Below, piece after piece: positions 62,405 to 64,000 of a DNA stretch of 64,000 nucleotides. Position 1 is the stretch's first letter, and each line of letters starts with the position of its first letter. The stretch is from Flavobacterium saliperosum. Lineage in GTDB: Bacteria; Bacteroidota; Bacteroidia; Flavobacteriales; Flavobacteriaceae. The stretch covers positions 162,498 through 226,497 of the forward strand of contig NZ_FMTY01000004.1 of NCBI RefSeq assembly GCF_900100625.1, written 5' to 3'. The notes beneath the pieces were generated by a model. It was not told where the DNA came from. It saw nothing but the letters and a program-made list of their open reading frames with translations, and did not search any database. Both the position numbers and the translations under genes were made by a program.

Positions 62405-63622
62405 CTAAAGCTCCAACGCTTTCTTAGGATTGTTGTCCATTAGGATTTCCACCGGATTTTCCAATGCCTCTTTCACCGCCACTAAGAATCCAACCGACTC
62501 CCGTCCGTCAATGATTCGGTGATCGTAAGAAAGTGCCACAAACATTACCGGAGCGATAACGATTTGACCGTTTTTAACCACCGCTCTTTCCACCACATTG
62601 TGCATTCCTAAAATTCCGGATTGCGGAGGGTTGATGATTGGTGTGGATAACATCGAACCGAAAACACCACCATTTGAAATTGTGAAGGTTCCTCCTGTCA
62701 TTTCATCTACCGTGATTTGTCCGTCACGTGCACGAATCGCCAAACGTTTGATTTCCGCTTCAACACCACGGAACGTTAGGTTTTCTGCATTACGAACAAC
62801 TGGTACCATTAATCCTTTCGGACCGGAAACCGCTACCGAGATATCACAGAAATCGTAAGAGATTTTCTCCTGACCGTCGATCATCGAGTTTACATCCGGA
62901 TACAATTGCAATGCTCTTGTTACCGCTTTCGTGAAGAACGACATAAAGCCTAATCCCATTTGGTGTTTCGCTTTGAACTCCTCTTTATATTGGTCACGTA
63001 ACGCGTAAATTGCACTCATGTCTACCTCGTTAAAAGTAGTCAACATCGCCGTTTCGTTTTTAGCCGCTACCAAACGTTCAGCCACTTTACGACGCAACAT
63101 CGATAATTTTGTTCTTTCCGAACCACGAGAACCTCCGGTAGGCGTTCCCATTGAAGGCACTGCGTTTACAGCGTCATCTTTGGTAACTCTTCCACCTTTT
63201 CCAGTACCCACGATATCCGTTGGCTGAATGTTTTTCTCGTCTAATATTTTTCTTGCTGCCGGGGATGGCGCATTGGTGGCATACGTTGCTGCTGCTGGAG
63301 CAGGAGCTGCTTTAGGCGCTTCAGCCTTTGGAGCTTCCGCTGCTTTCTCTGCTGCAGGAGCCGCTGCTCCACCTTCCGGTTTCGCTGCACTGGTATCAAT
63401 TAAACACACTACCTGACCTACTGCTACTGCATCCCCTTCTTCCGCTTTAAGCGTAATGATTCCGCTTGCTTCCGCCGGTAACTCTAAGGTAGCTTTATCA
63501 GAATCAACCTCAGCAATGGCTTGGTCTTTTTCCACATAATCTCCATCTTTTACTAACCATGTAGCAATTTCCACTTCTTTGATTGACTCTCCCGGTGAAG
63601 GGACTTTCATTTCTAAAATCAT
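62405..63622 (-). CDS. sucB: Dihydrolipoyllysine succinyltransferase, E2 of 2-oxoglutarate dehydrogenase
   Basis: 405 residues. Lipoyl domain 1-77 with K43 in EVDSDKATLELP; an Ala/Pro/Lys linker (~80-112); the E3-binding domain ~115-152 (SPAARKILDEKNIQPTDIVGTGKGGRVTKDD); then the catalytic domain ending with LSYDHRIIDGRESVGFLVAVKEALENP. It transfers the succinyl group to CoA in the TCA cycle. The E1 gene lies 54 bp upstream on the same strand, forming the sucA-sucB operon. Confidence 0.96.
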   Translation of the reverse strand: MILEMKVPSPGESIKEVEIATWLVKDGDYVEKDQAIAEVDSDKATLELPAEASGIITLKAEEGDAVAVGQVVCLIDTSAAKPEGGAAAPAAEKAAEAPKAEAPKAAPAPAAATYATNAPSPAARKILDEKNIQPTDIVGTGKGGRVTKDDAVNAVPSMGTPTGGSRGSERTKLSMLRRKVAERLVAAKNETAMLTTFNEVDMSAIYALRDQYKEEFKAKHQMGLGFMSFFTKAVTRALQLYPDVNSMIDGQEKISYDFCDISVAVSGPKGLMVPVVRNAENLTFRGVEAEIKRLAIRARDGQITVDEMTGGTFTISNGGVFGSMLSTPIINPPQSGILGMHNVVERAVVKNGQIVIAPVMFVALSYDHRIIDGRESVGFLVAVKEALENPVEILMDNNPKKALEL

Positions 63623-63676
63623 CGGTATATAATTTTATAGGTGTTGTTATTATCTTATTTTATCAAAAATACAATT

Positions 63677-64000
63677 TTATTGGAATAAATTCTTGTCAAA
63701 AACCATCGCGATAGCGGCCGCATGACGTTTTTTGGAACGCACATAACTTCCCGCTGCCGGCGCACTGTAGGCTTTTGGTGATGCCACTCTGAATTTCACT
63801 TCATTGAAGTTCATCAGCATGAAACCATACGCTCCCATGTTTCTTGGCTCTTCCTGTGCCCAAACGTAATCGTCCACGTTCGGATATTTGGCAATAATTG
63901 CTTTCATTTGTTCGATTGGTAACGGAAACAATTGTTCGATACGCACCAAAGCGACATCGTTTCTTCCGTTCGCTTCTCGTTCCGCTTTTACGTCGTAGTA
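63677..64000 (-). CDS. sucA: 2-oxoglutarate dehydrogenase E1, C-terminal end (partial)
   Basis: 108 residues are visible; the frame stays open to the window edge (beginning YYDVKAEREANGRNDVALVRIEQLFPLP), so the gene continues outside. The segment matches the E1 C-terminus: VALVRIEQLFPLPIEQ, VWAQEEPRNMGAYGFM and the final RVASPKAYSAPAAGSYVRSKKRHAA. It decarboxylates 2-oxoglutarate with thiamine diphosphate. sucB follows after 54 bp. Confidence 0.95.
   Translation of the reverse strand, partial: YYDVKAEREANGRNDVALVRIEQLFPLPIEQMKAIIAKYPNVDDYVWAQEEPRNMGAYGFMLMNFNEVKFRVASPKAYSAPAAGSYVRSKKRHAAAIAMVFDKNLFQ

Noticed and set aside
1..64000. CRISPR arrays, prophage or integrated conjugative element
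   Set aside because: No regular spacer-repeat array, no cas, integrase, transposase, tra or phage structural genes were recognised.

Overview
The window is a piece of a Bacteroidota chromosome, almost certainly a Flavobacteriaceae member close to Flavobacterium. The signs are a low GC content, several secreted proteins ending in type IX secretion (T9SS) type A sorting domains, lineage-typical families (DUF4271, DUF4296, DUF3098, DUF5686), promoters of the Bacteroidota TAnnTTTG type, and familiar flavobacterial gene blocks. No CRISPR array, prophage, transposase or rRNA operon was seen. One tRNA gene (Ser, anticodon GGA) is present.

Layout. 1-5850 is AT-rich accessory DNA: the 3' end of a T9SS beta-propeller-like protein with 51-residue repeats, two lipoproteins, and a sulfur-related module (a secreted DsrE-like protein and a DoxD-DoxA fusion) behind two small unknown ORFs. 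6118-11339 (minus strand) holds ferredoxin, a four-helix-bundle (S23-type) gene flanked by inverted repeats, a ferredoxin/flavodoxin-NADP reductase-like flavoprotein, Nfu, Mrp, an alkyltransferase-like protein, a LysE-type exporter and TrmB. 11493-14255 has a glycosyltransferase and a PhoR/PhoB-type two-component system. It is divergent from 14451-21961, an envelope block of TonB-dependent receptor, beta-helix lipoprotein and three T9SS cargo proteins. One of those is little more than a signal peptide plus sorting domain.

22032-34624 is housekeeping: LuxE-like protein, tyrS, an SDR, DUF4296-pyrC-polyprenol-phosphate mannosyltransferase, DUF4271, HemD-like, pckA, DUF423, saccharopine dehydrogenase-like and an Lrp/AsnC regulator. 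34848-51185 contains a membrane zinc peptidase, leuS, ftsX-DUF3098-uppP-truB, a patatin-like lipase, pyrH-frr, DUF5686, an SMR exporter, asnS and rpoN. 51321-58623 contains a PAP2-like membrane protein, a PorT-like barrel, tRNA-Ser, ansA-acyltransferase-TatD, a retropepsin-like protein, an MFS exporter and a papain-family lipoprotein. 58768-62222 is a second, AT-richer accessory patch: an orphan regulator-like protein, an XRE regulator with a clear twin operator, a dispersed repeat, and two secreted proteins each followed by a similar 3' segment. The window closes inside the 2-oxoglutarate dehydrogenase operon (E1 3' end and E2, minus strand).

Points most worth a second look are: a family of four intergenic repeats with exchangeable hairpins (8024, 34685, 39185, 51219); the twin operator of the XRE regulator (60189-60251); the DsrE-DoxDA module; a nearly cargo-less T9SS protein; four genes whose promoter-like element ends exactly 4 nt before the ATG, suggesting leaderless mRNAs; and an Mrp protein without the cluster-binding CXXC.
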